Assembly (NCBI RefSeq): GCF_004364245.1
Contig: NZ_SOAV01000014.1
Location: forward strand, 124,001 to 188,000
Source of the DNA: Streptomyces sp. BK208
Lineage (GTDB): Bacteria; Actinomycetota; Actinomycetes; Streptomycetales; Streptomycetaceae
Reading direction: 5' to 3'
Length of the DNA: 64,000 nt
The notes below the pieces were generated by a model. That model saw only the letters and a list, made by a program, of their open reading frames with translations, made no database searches and was not told the DNA's origin. Each line of letters starts with the position of its first letter. The first letter of the stretch is position 1. A program made the position numbers and the translations under genes. This document shows positions 25,597 through 34,980 of this stretch, piece by piece.

Positions 25597-28500
25597 TCAC
25601 CGCGCCGACACCAGCAGTTCCGCCGCCGCCTCCCGTCCGGCCATCTCCCGCAGTGGCCCCGGCACCGCGGCCAGCTCCGCGTACGGGCCGCGCTGCACGA
25701 CCCGGCCCCGGTCCAGGACGATGACCTCGTCCACGGCCCGCAGCCCCGCGAGCCGGTGCGTGATCAGCAGGGTGGTACGGCCCTCGGTGGCGGCCAGCAG
25801 ATCAGCGGTGAGCGCGTCGGCGGTCGGCAGGTCGAGGTGCTCGGCGGGCTCGTCGAGCACGAGCACGGGGAAGTCGGCGAGCAGTGCCCGGGCCAGGGCG
25901 AGCCGCTGACGCTGGCCACCGGACAGCCGGGCCCCGTGCTCACCGACCAGCGTGTCCAGACCGTCGGGCAGGGTCTCGGCCCACTCCAGCAGCCGGGCTC
26001 GCGACAGCGCGTCCCGCAGCTCCTCCTCGGTGGCGTCCTTCCTGGCCAGCAGCAGGTTCTCGCGGACCGAGCTGTCGAAGAGGTGTGCGTCCTGGGCGCA
26101 CAGCCCGACCAGCCGCCGTACGTCGTCGCCTGCCAGGGCGTAGGCGTCGACACCGGCGAGCGTGAAGGAGCCCGCGTCCGCGTCGAGGAAGCGCAGCAGG
26201 ACGTGGGCCAGGGTCGTCTTGCCGGACCCGGACGGCCCGACCACGGCGACACGGCGCCCTTCCGTCAGCGTCAGGCCGACCGCCGTCAGCGCGTCCCGGT
26301 CCTGCCCGGCGTGGCGCGCGGCCAGCCCCTTGAGGACCACCGGGAACGGCGAGGCGGGCGCCGGCCGCGGCACCTCCGGCTCCCGCACCGGCTCCGGGGC
26401 GTCGAGCACCTCGTGCACGCGCTCGGCGCTCCTGCGCACACGCTGCCGGTACCGCACGGCGAGCGGCATCCCGAGCACGGCCTCGAAAGCGGCCAGCGGG
26501 GTGAGTACGACGACGGCCACGGCGACTCCGGCGAGCCGGCCGTCGGCGGCGGCCTGGACCCCGACGAGGGCGGCGCCCGCGACGGTCAGACCGGAGACGA
26601 GCGCGGTGAGTCCGTCACCCAGTGCCGTGGCGGTGGCGGCGCGCGAGGCGATCCGCGTGAGGGTGGCGTCGGCCCTCCGCGCCTCGGTGGTCCGCCCGGC
26701 CAGGGCGCCGGCGACGGTCAGCTCGGCGGTGCCGGTCAGCAGGTCCGTCACCCGGGTGGCGAGCACGCCCCGGGCGGGGGCGAGCCTGCGCTCGGCGCGG
26801 CGAGCCACGCTCGCCGTGACCAGTGGGACGCCGGCACCGGCCGCGAGCAGGCCGACCGCGAGGACCAGGCCCGCCTCCGGCAGCAGCCAGGCCGTGAACC
26901 CCACCGACGCGGCGGAGACGACCAGCGCGCTGCCGGCGGGCAGCAGCCAGCGCAGCCAGTAGTCCTGCAGGGCGTCGACGTCGGAGACGAGCCGGGACAG
27001 CAGGTCGCCCCGACGGCTGTGCCGCAGGCCCGCGGGCGCCAGCCGCTCCAGCCTCCGGTACACGGCGACCCGCGTGTCCGCCAGCATCCGCAGCACGGCG
27101 TCGTGCGACACGAGCCGCTCCGCGTAGCGGAACACGGCCCGCCCGATGCCGAAGGCGCGCGTGGCCGTCACCGGCACCATCAGGTACAGCACCGGGGGCT
27201 GCTCCGAAGCCCGCGAGATGAGGTACCCGGAGGTCGCCATCAGGCCCACGGCGCTGCCGAGCGCCAGGCTGCCGAGCAGCAGTGCCAGACCTAGCCGCCC
27301 GCGCCGGGCGCCGGACAGGGCACGGACCCTGGCGAGGACACCGTGACGGGCGTCCGCGGCAGGCCCGGCAGGCTCCGGGACCTCGAACGAGGCCGGGACC
27401 GAGGGACGAGGGCTTCCTTCCGGCGGGCCCGGCAGCCGACGGGTGCCGTCAAGAGCGGCGGCCGCTGCCGGCTCGTCCAGCCGTACCACCCGGTCGGCCA
27501 CCTCCAGCAGCGCCGGGCGGTGGACGACCAGCAGGACCGTCCGCCCCGCCGACAGTCTGCGTACGGCGTCCACGACCTCGGCCTCGGTGGCCCCGTCCAG
27601 GGCCGCCGTCGGCTCGTCGAGCAGCAGCACCGGCCGGTCCGCGAGAAACGCCCGGGCCAGCGCGAGCCGCTGCCGCTGTCCGGCGGACAGCCCGGCCCCG
27701 TCCTCCCCGAGGACGGTCGCCGTGCCCTCGGGCAGCGCGTCCACGAACTCCAGCGCCCCCGCGTCCCGCAGTGCCCGCCGTACCGCGACGTCGTCCGCGT
27801 CGGGCCGGGCCAGCCGTACGTTCTCGGCGATGGTGCCGGCGTACAGGTGGGGGCGCTGCGGCACCCAGGAGACGCGAGCGTGCCACTCGGCCACGTCGAG
27901 GGTGGCGAGGTCGGCTCCCCCGACCCGGAGGTGTCCCCGGGTGGGAGAGACGAAGCCGAGGAGGGCGTGGAGAAGCGTCGACTTGCCCGCTCCGCTGGGG
28001 CCGACGAGCGCGACCGTCTCCCCGGGTTGAACCGTGAGGTTCACGCCCGTGACGGCGTCCGTGCCGCGTCCGGGGTAGCGGACCGTCACGTCCTCGAAGG
28101 TCAGGGCACCGTCCGCCGGAACCGGGCCGGTCCCCGACGGCGGTACGGGGCGTTCCAGCACCGAGAAGATGTCCTCGGCGGCGGCCAGTCCCTCGGCCGC
28201 CGCGTGGTACTGCGCCCCCACCTGTCGCAACGGCAGATAGGCCTCGGGCGCGAGGACCAGCACGACCAGGCCGTCGTACAGGGCCATGTCACCGTGGACC
28301 AGGCGCATCCCGATGGTGACGGCGACGAGCGCCACGGACAGCGTGGCCAGCAGTTCCAGCGCGAAGGACGACAGGAAGGCGATCCGCAGCGTCCGCATGG
28401 TCGCCTGGCGGTACTCGCCGGTGATGCGTCTGATCGACTCGGCCTGCGCCCTGGCCCGGCCGAAGACCTTCAGTGTGGGCAGGCCGGCGACCACGTCGAG

Positions 28501-29100
28501 GAAGTGTCCGGACAGGCGCGACAGCAGCCGCCACTGGCGGTCCATCCGGGACTGGGTGGCCCAGCCGATCAGCATCATGAAGATCGGGATGAGCGGCAGG
28601 GTGCCGACGATGATGACCGCCGAGACCCAGTCCTCGGTGACGATGCGGGCCAGCACCGCCACGGGCACGACCACCGCGAGGCCCAGCTGTGGCAGATAGC
28701 GCGAGAAGTAGTCGTCGAGGGCGTCGACCCCCCGGGTGGCCAGAGCGACCAGCGAGCCGGTGCGCTGACCGCTCAGCCAGCCGGGTCCGAGCGCACCGGC
28801 ACGGTCCAGCAGCCGGCCCCGCAGCTCCGACTTCACCGCCGCGCTCGCCCGGTGCGCTGCCAGTTCGGTGAGCCAGCCGACCAGGGCCCGCCCGCAGGCC
28901 ACGGCTACCAGCAGCAGCAGCGGAGTACGCAGACCGGTGACCGGCGTGCCGTGCTGGAAGGCGCCCACTACCACCTCGGCGATCAGCATCGCCTGCGCGA
29001 CGAGCAGACCGGCCCCGACGGCGCCCAGGGCGACGACCGCCGCCAGGAACAAGCGGGTGGCGCGCGCGTACCTCAGAAGACGTGGGTCGATGGGTTTCAC
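25597..29100 (-). CDS. cydCD: Fused CydDC ABC transporter
   Basis: A 1167-residue fusion of the two half-transporters needed to assemble cytochrome bd, exporting reductant (cysteine/glutathione-type thiols in E. coli). First half: six-helix membrane domain (1-310) and NBD with GPSGAGKST, LSAGQRQRLALA and LLLDEPTAALDG. Second half: membrane domain from ~590 and NBD with GPSGSGKTT, LSGGQRQRLALA and VLDEPAEHLD. A Gly/Pro-rich linker (~545-590) joins them. The GTG start at 29100 lies inside a parS core, with GGGAGG on the far side of the site. E. coli uses two genes; the single-gene form is usual in streptomycetes. Confidence 0.95.
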   Translation of the reverse strand: MKPIDPRLLRYARATRLFLAAVVALGAVGAGLLVAQAMLIAEVVVGAFQHGTPVTGLRTPLLLLVAVACGRALVGWLTELAAHRASAAVKSELRGRLLDRAGALGPGWLSGQRTGSLVALATRGVDALDDYFSRYLPQLGLAVVVPVAVLARIVTEDWVSAVIIVGTLPLIPIFMMLIGWATQSRMDRQWRLLSRLSGHFLDVVAGLPTLKVFGRARAQAESIRRITGEYRQATMRTLRIAFLSSFALELLATLSVALVAVTIGMRLVHGDMALYDGLVVLVLAPEAYLPLRQVGAQYHAAAEGLAAAEDIFSVLERPVPPSGTGPVPADGALTFEDVTVRYPGRGTDAVTGVNLTVQPGETVALVGPSGAGKSTLLHALLGFVSPTRGHLRVGGADLATLDVAEWHARVSWVPQRPHLYAGTIAENVRLARPDADDVAVRRALRDAGALEFVDALPEGTATVLGEDGAGLSAGQRQRLALARAFLADRPVLLLDEPTAALDGATEAEVVDAVRRLSAGRTVLLVVHRPALLEVADRVVRLDEPAAAAALDGTRRLPGPPEGSPRPSVPASFEVPEPAGPAADARHGVLARVRALSGARRGRLGLALLLGSLALGSAVGLMATSGYLISRASEQPPVLYLMVPVTATRAFGIGRAVFRYAERLVSHDAVLRMLADTRVAVYRRLERLAPAGLRHSRRGDLLSRLVSDVDALQDYWLRWLLPAGSALVVSAASVGFTAWLLPEAGLVLAVGLLAAGAGVPLVTASVARRAERRLAPARGVLATRVTDLLTGTAELTVAGALAGRTTEARRADATLTRIASRAATATALGDGLTALVSGLTVAGAALVGVQAAADGRLAGVAVAVVVLTPLAAFEAVLGMPLAVRYRQRVRRSAERVHEVLDAPEPVREPEVPRPAPASPFPVVLKGLAARHAGQDRDALTAVGLTLTEGRRVAVVGPSGSGKTTLAHVLLRFLDADAGSFTLAGVDAYALAGDDVRRLVGLCAQDAHLFDSSVRENLLLARKDATEEELRDALSRARLLEWAETLPDGLDTLVGEHGARLSGGQRQRLALARALLADFPVLVLDEPAEHLDLPTADALTADLLAATEGRTTLLITHRLAGLRAVDEVIVLDRGRVVQRGPYAELAAVPGPLREMAGREAAAELLVSAR

Positions 29101-29108
29101 GTGAAACA
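29093..29108. other. parS: parS site overlapping the cydCD start codon
   Basis: The 14-bp core GTTTCACGTGAAAC (29094-29107) is exact; one outer base differs from the 16-bp consensus. The GTG of cydCD is bases 29098-29100, so ParB bound here would cover the initiation region in the DNA. Confidence 0.85.
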
Positions 29109-29125
29109 GGCCTCCCTGCCCCAGA

Positions 29126-29149
29126 GGTGCGTTTCACGTGAAACGCACC
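29126..29149. other. parS: parS site within a 24-bp palindrome
   Basis: The core GTTTCACGTGAAAC (29131-29144) is exact and the symmetry extends five bases on each side. It lies 37 bp from the neighbouring parS, in the cydB-cydCD gap. Confidence 0.87.
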
Positions 29150-29158
29150 CCGACGGAC

Positions 29159-30163
29159 TCAGTGCGCGACGTCGGCGAGGTGCTGGGTGCCGATGCGCTT
29201 GCGGAACACCCAGTACGTCCAGCCCTGGTAGAGCAGGACGACCGGCGTGGCGATCACGGCCAGCCAGGTCATGATCTTCAGCGTGTAGGCACTGGACGAG
29301 GCGTTGGTGACGGTGAGGCTCCAGTCCGCGTTCAGCGTGGAGGGCATGACGTTCGGGAAGAGCGTCAGGAAGAGCATCGCCACCGCGGCCACGATGGTGA
29401 CGCCGGACAGCGCGAACGCCCAGCCCTCTCGCCCGGCCTGGTTCGCCGTCAGCGCGGCGACCAGAGCGGCGACGGCCACCACGAGGGCGACCAGGCTCTT
29501 GGCGTCTCCGCTGTCCGCCTGCGTCCAGATCAGGAAGGCCAGGGCCAGCACGGCCGTGACCAGGCCGACCCGCAGCGCCAGGGTCCGGGCGCGCTCACGG
29601 ATCTCGCCGACGGTCTTGAGCGCGGTGAACACCGTGCCGTGGAAGGTGAACAGCGTCAGCGTCACCAGGCCGCCGAGGAGGGCGTACGGGTTGAGCAGGT
29701 CCCAGAGCGAACCGACGTACTCCAGGTCCCGGTCGATCTTCACCCCGTGGACGATGTTGCCGAAGACGACGCCCCACAGGAACGCGGGGATCAGCGAGGT
29801 CCAGAAGATCGCTGTCTCCCAGTTGCGCTGCCACCTCTCCTCGGGCCGCTTCACGCGGTACTCGAAGGCGACCCCCCGGACGATCAGGCAGACCAGGATG
29901 ACCAGCAGGGGCAGGTAGAACCCGGAGAAGAGGGTGGCGTACCACTCGGGGAAGGCGGCGAAGGTGGCGCCACCGGCCGTGAGCAGCCAGACCTCGTTGC
30001 CGTCCCACACGGGGCCGATGGTGTTGATCAGCACCCGCTTCTCGGCGCGGTCGCGGGCGAGCAGCTTGGTGAGCACACCGACCCCGAAGTCGAAGCCCTC
30101 CAGGAAGAAGTAGCCGGTCCACAGGACGGCGATCAGGACGAACCAGACGTCGTGCAGTTCCAT
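29159..30163 (-). CDS. cydB: Cytochrome bd oxidase subunit II
   Basis: A 334-residue membrane subunit with about eight to nine helices. The opening MELHDVWFVLIAVLWTGYFF followed by LEGFDFGVG is the family signature, and IGPVWDGNEVWLLTAGG is diagnostic. It scaffolds CydA, which carries the haems. The gene follows cydA by 20 bases in the same operon. Expression should be raised at low oxygen or high NADH/NAD through Rex. Confidence 0.96.
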   Translation of the reverse strand: MELHDVWFVLIAVLWTGYFFLEGFDFGVGVLTKLLARDRAEKRVLINTIGPVWDGNEVWLLTAGGATFAAFPEWYATLFSGFYLPLLVILVCLIVRGVAFEYRVKRPEERWQRNWETAIFWTSLIPAFLWGVVFGNIVHGVKIDRDLEYVGSLWDLLNPYALLGGLVTLTLFTFHGTVFTALKTVGEIRERARTLALRVGLVTAVLALAFLIWTQADSGDAKSLVALVVAVAALVAALTANQAGREGWAFALSGVTIVAAVAMLFLTLFPNVMPSTLNADWSLTVTNASSSAYTLKIMTWLAVIATPVVLLYQGWTYWVFRKRIGTQHLADVAH

Positions 30164-30183
30164 GACTGTGCAGCTCCCTCGGC

Positions 30184-31689
30184 CTAGTACGAGAAGGCCA
30201 TCGGCTTGTCGGCGTCACTGCGATCGCCGCCGACCTTCGTGGGCGGATTGAGGTCGGCCTCGGTCAGCTCGGGCGGTCCCGCCTTCACGTACTTCGCGAG
30301 GAGCCGGACCTCGATGACGGCCAGGACGGCGTACAGCAGGGTGAAGACGGACATCGAGATGACGACCTCGGCGGTGGAGACACCGGGGGAGACCGCGTCT
30401 CGGGTCTGCATCACGCCGTAGACCACCCAGGGCTGGCGGCCCATCTCCGTGAAGATCCAGCCCCACGAGTTGGCGATCAGCGGGAACGCCATCGTCCACA
30501 CCGCCAGCAGCCAGTACATCCGGGAGAGCCTCGACCCGAGCGGCTTCTTCAGCAGCACCAGACGCGGGACCTCGTCCTCCCCGGTGCGCAGCGCCGGTGG
30601 CAGCAGGAACCTCTTCCGTGTCAGCCACAGGCCCAGCAGACCCAGCGAGAAGGACGCCATGCCGAAGCCGATCATCCAGCGGAAGCCCCAGTAGGCGACG
30701 GGGACGATGGGCTTGTAGTCGCCGGGCCCGAACTTCTCCTGGAGCGCCTTGTTGGTGTCGTGGATACCGGGCACGTAGGACTCGAAGTCGCTGTGCGCGA
30801 GGAAGGACAGCAGGCCGGGGATCTCCAGGGCGACCGTGTTGTGCCCCTTGTCCACGTCCCCGTAGGCGAAGACGGAGAACGGCGCCGGCTGCTCGCCGTC
30901 CCACAGGGCCTCGGCGGCGGCCATCTTCATCGGCTGCTGCTCGTACATGACCTTGCCGAGGGTGTCTCCGCTGACCGCGGTGAGCAGTCCGCCGACCGCC
31001 AGGGTCACCAGGCCGAGCCGGAGCGAGGTCCGCATCACCGTGATGTGCCGCTTGCGCATCAGGTGGAAGGCGGCGATGCCGACCATGAAGGCGCCGCCCG
31101 TGAGGAAGGCCGCCGAGAAGCTGTGGAAGACCTGGTTGAGCGTGGTGTTCTGGGTGAGGACCTGCCAGAAGTCGGTGAGTTCGGCGCGGCCCTTGTCCTC
31201 GTTGATCCGGTAGCCGACGGGGTGCTGCATCCAGGAGTTGGCCGCGAGGATGAAGTACGCGGACAGCAGGGTGCCGATCGAGACCATCCATATGCAGGCC
31301 AGGTGGATCTTCTTGGGCAGCTTGTCCCAGCCGAAGATCCACAGACCGATGAAGGTGGACTCGAAGAAGAAGGCGATCAGCGCCTCGAAGGCGAGCGGAG
31401 CGCCGAAGACGTCACCGACGAAGCGGGAGTAGTCCGACCAGTTCATGCCGAACTGGAACTCCTGCACGATGCCGGTGACGACACCCATCGCGATGTTGAT
31501 CAGGAAGAGCTTGCCCCAGAACTTGGTCGCCTTGAGGTACTTCTCCTTCTCCGTGCGGACCCAGGCGGTCTGCAGTCCGGCCGTGAGGGCGGCCAGCGAA
31601 ATCGTCAACGGGACGAACAGGAAGTGGTAGACGGTCGTGATGCCGAACTGCCATCGCGCCAGCGTCTCCGGCGCCAGAGCCAGGTCCAC
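30184..31689 (-). CDS. cydA: Cytochrome bd oxidase subunit I
   Basis: A 501-residue quinol oxidase core that reduces O2 to water without pumping protons. Visible: WQFGITTVYHFLFVPLTIS with the first haem ligand His, the quinol-binding loop (VAYWGFRWMIGFGMASFS), and the signature EMGRQPWVVYG. The loop is short, so this is the short-Q-loop type common in actinobacteria. GTG 31689 has AAGGAGAG nine bases upstream. The leader contains a perfect Rex operator 94 bases before the start. Confidence 0.96.
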   Translation of the reverse strand: MDLALAPETLARWQFGITTVYHFLFVPLTISLAALTAGLQTAWVRTEKEKYLKATKFWGKLFLINIAMGVVTGIVQEFQFGMNWSDYSRFVGDVFGAPLAFEALIAFFFESTFIGLWIFGWDKLPKKIHLACIWMVSIGTLLSAYFILAANSWMQHPVGYRINEDKGRAELTDFWQVLTQNTTLNQVFHSFSAAFLTGGAFMVGIAAFHLMRKRHITVMRTSLRLGLVTLAVGGLLTAVSGDTLGKVMYEQQPMKMAAAEALWDGEQPAPFSVFAYGDVDKGHNTVALEIPGLLSFLAHSDFESYVPGIHDTNKALQEKFGPGDYKPIVPVAYWGFRWMIGFGMASFSLGLLGLWLTRKRFLLPPALRTGEDEVPRLVLLKKPLGSRLSRMYWLLAVWTMAFPLIANSWGWIFTEMGRQPWVVYGVMQTRDAVSPGVSTAEVVISMSVFTLLYAVLAVIEVRLLAKYVKAGPPELTEADLNPPTKVGGDRSDADKPMAFSY

Positions 31690-31782
31690 GTCGTCACTCT
31701 CCTTACCCTCGCCACATCGCCGTGGTCAGCGGCGCTTTGAGCGTGTTTGTCACACCCATCGTGGGCGCAACCGGGACACGCT

Positions 31783-31814
31783 TGTGAACGCGTTCACATT
31801 CACAAGCAATTATG
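31783..31814 (-). promoter_or_regulatory. Rex operator and -10 of the cyd operon
   Basis: TGTGAACGCGTTCACA (31783-31798) matches the S. coelicolor Rex operator TGTGAAC-N3-TTCACA exactly. On the minus strand CATAAT (31809-31814) is the likely -10, ten bases upstream, so Rex would cover the transcription start. Rex binds when NADH/NAD is low and releases under respiratory stress. Confidence 0.88.
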
Positions 31815-31900
31815 ACCTACTGCTTTTCGACACCGGAAGGGGGGTCCCCTGTGACGTCAACCCCTTGGCATGGTCTTCAACATATTGTTGAATCCACGGC

Positions 31901-32275
31901 ATGCGGATACGGATCTCATGGCACGCGGGACACCTCACCGCGGCACTCGACGACACCCCGACCACACAGATGCTGCTCAAGGCGCTGCCACTCACTGCCT
32001 CCGCCCACACCTGGGGCGAGGAGGTGTACTTCGACACAGGCGTGTCCGTTCCACGTGAAACGGACGCCCGTCAGGTCGTCGAACCGGGCACGGTCGCCTT
32101 CTGGACCGACGGGGACGCCCTGGCCCTCCCCTACGGCCCGACGCCGATCTCGCGGGGCGACGAGTGCCGCCTCGCGAGTCCGTGCAACGTCATGGGCCGT
32201 CTCGAAGGCGAGCCGCGTCTCCTGGCGACGGTGCGCGACGGCGACCCGGTCCGCGTCGAACGCGTCGACGGCTGA
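31901..32275 (+). CDS. Cyclophilin-like (PF04126-type) protein
   Basis: A 124-residue protein of the cyclophilin-like TM1367 group found in archaea and bacteria. HTWGEEVYFDTGVSVP and VAFWTDGDALALPYGPTPIS are the hallmark segments; the true proline-isomerase residues are not evident. The function is unknown. ATG 31901 has no ribosome site. The parS-like word at 32047 lies within the gene and encodes part of SVPRETD. It ends 18 bases before the convergent hisC stop. Confidence 0.78.
   Translation: MRIRISWHAGHLTAALDDTPTTQMLLKALPLTASAHTWGEEVYFDTGVSVPRETDARQVVEPGTVAFWTDGDALALPYGPTPISRGDECRLASPCNVMGRLEGEPRLLATVRDGDPVRVERVDG
32047..32062. other. parS-like 16-mer (one mismatch in the core)
   Basis: CGTTCCACGTGAAACG differs once from the parS core. 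The imperfect symmetry extends a few bases on each side. It lies in a coding region. Confidence 0.45.
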
Positions 32276-32293
32276 CCACGGCTCCTTGCCGGC

Positions 32294-33403
32294 CTACAGC
32301 TCCTTGCGGAACTCCTCCGACACCTTCAGGAAGATGTCGTTCGCCTCGCTCTCGCCGATCGTCACGCGTACGCCCTCACCCGCGAAGGGCCGGACGACCA
32401 CGCCGGCCTGTTCGCAGACGTTCGCGAAGGCGAGCGTGCGCTCCCCCAGCCGCAGCCAGACGAAGTTGGCCTGGCTCTCCGGCACGGTCCAGCCCTGCGC
32501 ACCCAGCGCGTCGGCCACCCGGGTGCGCTCGCACACCAGTGAGCCGACCCGCCCGATCAGCTCGTCCTCGGCACGCAGCGAGGCGATCGCCGCCTCCTGG
32601 GCGATCTGACTGACCCCGAAGGGCACCGCCGTCTTGCGCAACGCCGCAGCCACCGGTTCGTGCGCGATCGCGAACCCGACGCGCAGGCCGGCCAGCCCGT
32701 AGGCCTTGGAGAAGGTGCGCAGCACGCAGACGTTGGGCCGCTCACGGTAGAACTCGACGCCGTCCGGGACCTCGGGGTCGCGGATGAACTCGCGGTAGGC
32801 CTCGTCCAGGACCACCAGCACATCGCTCGGCACCCGGTCCAGGAACCGCTCCAGCTCGGCCCGCCGTACCACCGTGCCCGTCGGGTTGTTGGGGTTGCAG
32901 ACGAAGATCAGCCGGGTCCGGTCGGTGATCGCGTCCGCCATCGCGTCCAGGTCGTGCACCTCGCCCGGCGTCAGCGGCACCTGCACGGACGTCGCACCGC
33001 TGATCTGCGTGATGATCGGGTACGCCTCGAAGGAGCGCCAGGCGTAGATCACCTCGTCGCCGGGGCCCGAGGTCGCCTGGATCAGCTGCTGGGCCACTCC
33101 GACCGAACCGGTACCGGTGGCCAGGTGGGACAGCGGCACGCCGAAGCGGTCCGACAGCTCGGCCATCAGCGCCGTGCAGGCCATGTCGGGATACCGGTTG
33201 AAGGAGGAGGCGGCGGCCGTCACCGTCTCCATCACCCCCGGCAGGGGCGGATACGGATTCTCGTTGGAGGACAGCTTGTAGGCCACCGGACCGTCGGCCG
33301 CGGCGGGCTTGCCCGGCCTGTAGGTGGGAATCCCCTCCAGCTCGGCGCGCAGCCTGGGGTTCTTCTCGCTCACCGCAGTCCTCCTCGTGACCACCACCGG
33401 CAT
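32294..33403 (-). CDS. hisC: Histidinol-phosphate aminotransferase
   Basis: A 369-residue PLP enzyme of fold type I: transamination of imidazole-acetol phosphate in histidine synthesis. Visible are YKLSSNENPYPPLPGV, FVCNPNNPTGTVV, DEAYREFI and the PLP-binding Lys in FSKAYGLAGLR. It stands away from the his operon; streptomycetes often have a second copy that may act on aromatic amino acids. ATG 33403 has GAGGAG eight bases upstream; GTG 33373 is an alternative that would drop ten residues. Confidence 0.9.
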   Translation of the reverse strand: MPVVVTRRTAVSEKNPRLRAELEGIPTYRPGKPAAADGPVAYKLSSNENPYPPLPGVMETVTAAASSFNRYPDMACTALMAELSDRFGVPLSHLATGTGSVGVAQQLIQATSGPGDEVIYAWRSFEAYPIITQISGATSVQVPLTPGEVHDLDAMADAITDRTRLIFVCNPNNPTGTVVRRAELERFLDRVPSDVLVVLDEAYREFIRDPEVPDGVEFYRERPNVCVLRTFSKAYGLAGLRVGFAIAHEPVAAALRKTAVPFGVSQIAQEAAIASLRAEDELIGRVGSLVCERTRVADALGAQGWTVPESQANFVWLRLGERTLAFANVCEQAGVVVRPFAGEGVRVTIGESEANDIFLKVSEEFRKEL

Positions 33404-33794
33404 CGAATACTCCTCACCTTAAGAGGATTCGCCGCCGCTGCGTATAGGTGGACCGGACCTCGTCCGGGTGCGACCAGGTCTCGTCCGTCACACGGGCATC
33501 AGGGGCATCAGAGCACGAAGGCGCACGATTCGGGGGGCGCGCCGCACATATATCTACGCGCCGGTGGCTCGCGCCGTGGCGCGCGTCCCTCGTGCAGGTG
33601 AGTTGAGACCTCTTCGCAACATCCGCCACCCCGCAGGCCCTCACTGGTCAACACGTCAGCTAATGGGATGAGAACCACCAACTAGCTTTCATTCCAAGGG
33701 CGTTCGCGCTTAATGATCATGCAAAAACGTGACTGTCAACGCGTGCATATGCGTCCGCGCTACCCCACCCGATGAGCCCTACTATCGGCTCGCC
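33404..33794. promoter_or_regulatory. Divergent promoter region of hisC and a LacI gene
   Basis: This 390-bp gap is unusually AT-rich from about 33655 to 33750. TACTAT at ~33780 is a likely -10 for the LacI gene. GTGCATATGCGT and related words near 33750 are candidate operator half-sites. No gene is seen. Confidence 0.5.
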
Positions 33795-34907
33795 ATGACA
33801 GCAGCAGGGAAGCACCAGGTGAGCCGCGCGGAAACCTCACGTCGAGGCAACCGGCCGGGTCGGGCGGGCATCAGGGACGTGGCCGCCGCCGCCGGAGTAT
33901 CCATCACTACCGTCTCCGACGCCCTCAACGGCAAGGGCCGACTCCCGGATGCCACCCGGCGCCATGTGCGCGAGGTCGCCGACCGTCTGGGCTACCGGCC
34001 CTCGGCCGCCGCCCGCACGCTCCGCACCGGCAAGTCCGGGCTGATCGGCCTGACCGTGACGACGTACGGGGATGAACCTTTCACCTTCACCGAGTTCGCG
34101 TACTTCGCGGAGATGGCGCGCGCCGCCACGTCCGCCGCGCTCGCCCGCGGGTACGCCCTCGTCATCCTCCCGGCGACCTCCCGTCACGACGTGTGGTCCA
34201 ACGTCGCGCTCGACGGCACGGTCGTCATCGACCCCTCGGACCACGATCCGGTCGTCAGCGAACTGGTCCGCCAGGGGCTGCCCGTCGTGTCCGACGGCCG
34301 CCCGGGCGGCTCGCTGCCGGTCACCGCTTGGGTCGACAACGACCACGAGGCGGCGGTGCTCGGCATCCTCGACCACCTCGCCGACGCCGGCGCCCGCAGG
34401 ATCGGCCTGCTCACCGGCACCACGACCGACACGTACACCCACCTGTCGACCACCGCCTACCTGCGCTGGTGCGAGCGGGTCGGCCAGGATCCGGTCTACG
34501 AGGCCTATCCGGCGCACGATCCGTGCGCCGGCGCGGTCGCCGCCGACCGGCTGCTCGCCCGGCCCGACCGGCCCGACGCCGTCTACGGCCTGTTCGACCC
34601 GAACGGCACCGACCTGCTCGCCGCCGCCCGCCGATACGGGCTGCGCGTCCCCGAGGACCTGCTGCTGGTCTGCTGCAGCGAGTCCACCGGGTACGCGAGT
34701 ACGGAGCCGCCGATCACCACCCTGTCGCTGAAACCCCGCCGCATCGGCACCGCCGTGATCCAGGTCCTCATCGACGCGATCGAGGGGCTGCACTCCGACC
34801 AGCCGGTCGAGCAGGTGATACCGACCGAACTGATCGTGCGTACGTCGTCGCAGCGACGGCCACCGCGTACGACGGTCAGCCCTCCGCGGTCGCCGGAGGG
34901 CGAGTAG
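33795..34907 (+). CDS. LacI/GalR-family transcription regulator
   Basis: A 370-residue regulator. The helix-turn-helix is IRDVAAAAGVSITTVSDALN with hinge GYRPSAAARTLRTGKSGLIGL, followed by a periplasmic-binding-protein-like effector domain (~100-345). The N-terminus before the HTH is longer than usual (~30 residues, Arg-rich). ATG 33795 is chosen because TACTAT lies nine bases before it. The effector cannot be read. Its divergent partner is hisC, but no sugar genes are beside it, so the regulon is not obvious. Confidence 0.88.
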   Translation: MTAAGKHQVSRAETSRRGNRPGRAGIRDVAAAAGVSITTVSDALNGKGRLPDATRRHVREVADRLGYRPSAAARTLRTGKSGLIGLTVTTYGDEPFTFTEFAYFAEMARAATSAALARGYALVILPATSRHDVWSNVALDGTVVIDPSDHDPVVSELVRQGLPVVSDGRPGGSLPVTAWVDNDHEAAVLGILDHLADAGARRIGLLTGTTTDTYTHLSTTAYLRWCERVGQDPVYEAYPAHDPCAGAVAADRLLARPDRPDAVYGLFDPNGTDLLAAARRYGLRVPEDLLLVCCSESTGYASTEPPITTLSLKPRRIGTAVIQVLIDAIEGLHSDQPVEQVIPTELIVRTSSQRRPPRTTVSPPRSPEGE

Positions 34908-34980
34908 GGCCGCCCGGTCCCGCGGCACGCACGGCGGCCGGGTCACCGGCCGGGTGGGACGCGGCCGCGCGGCCGCGCGG

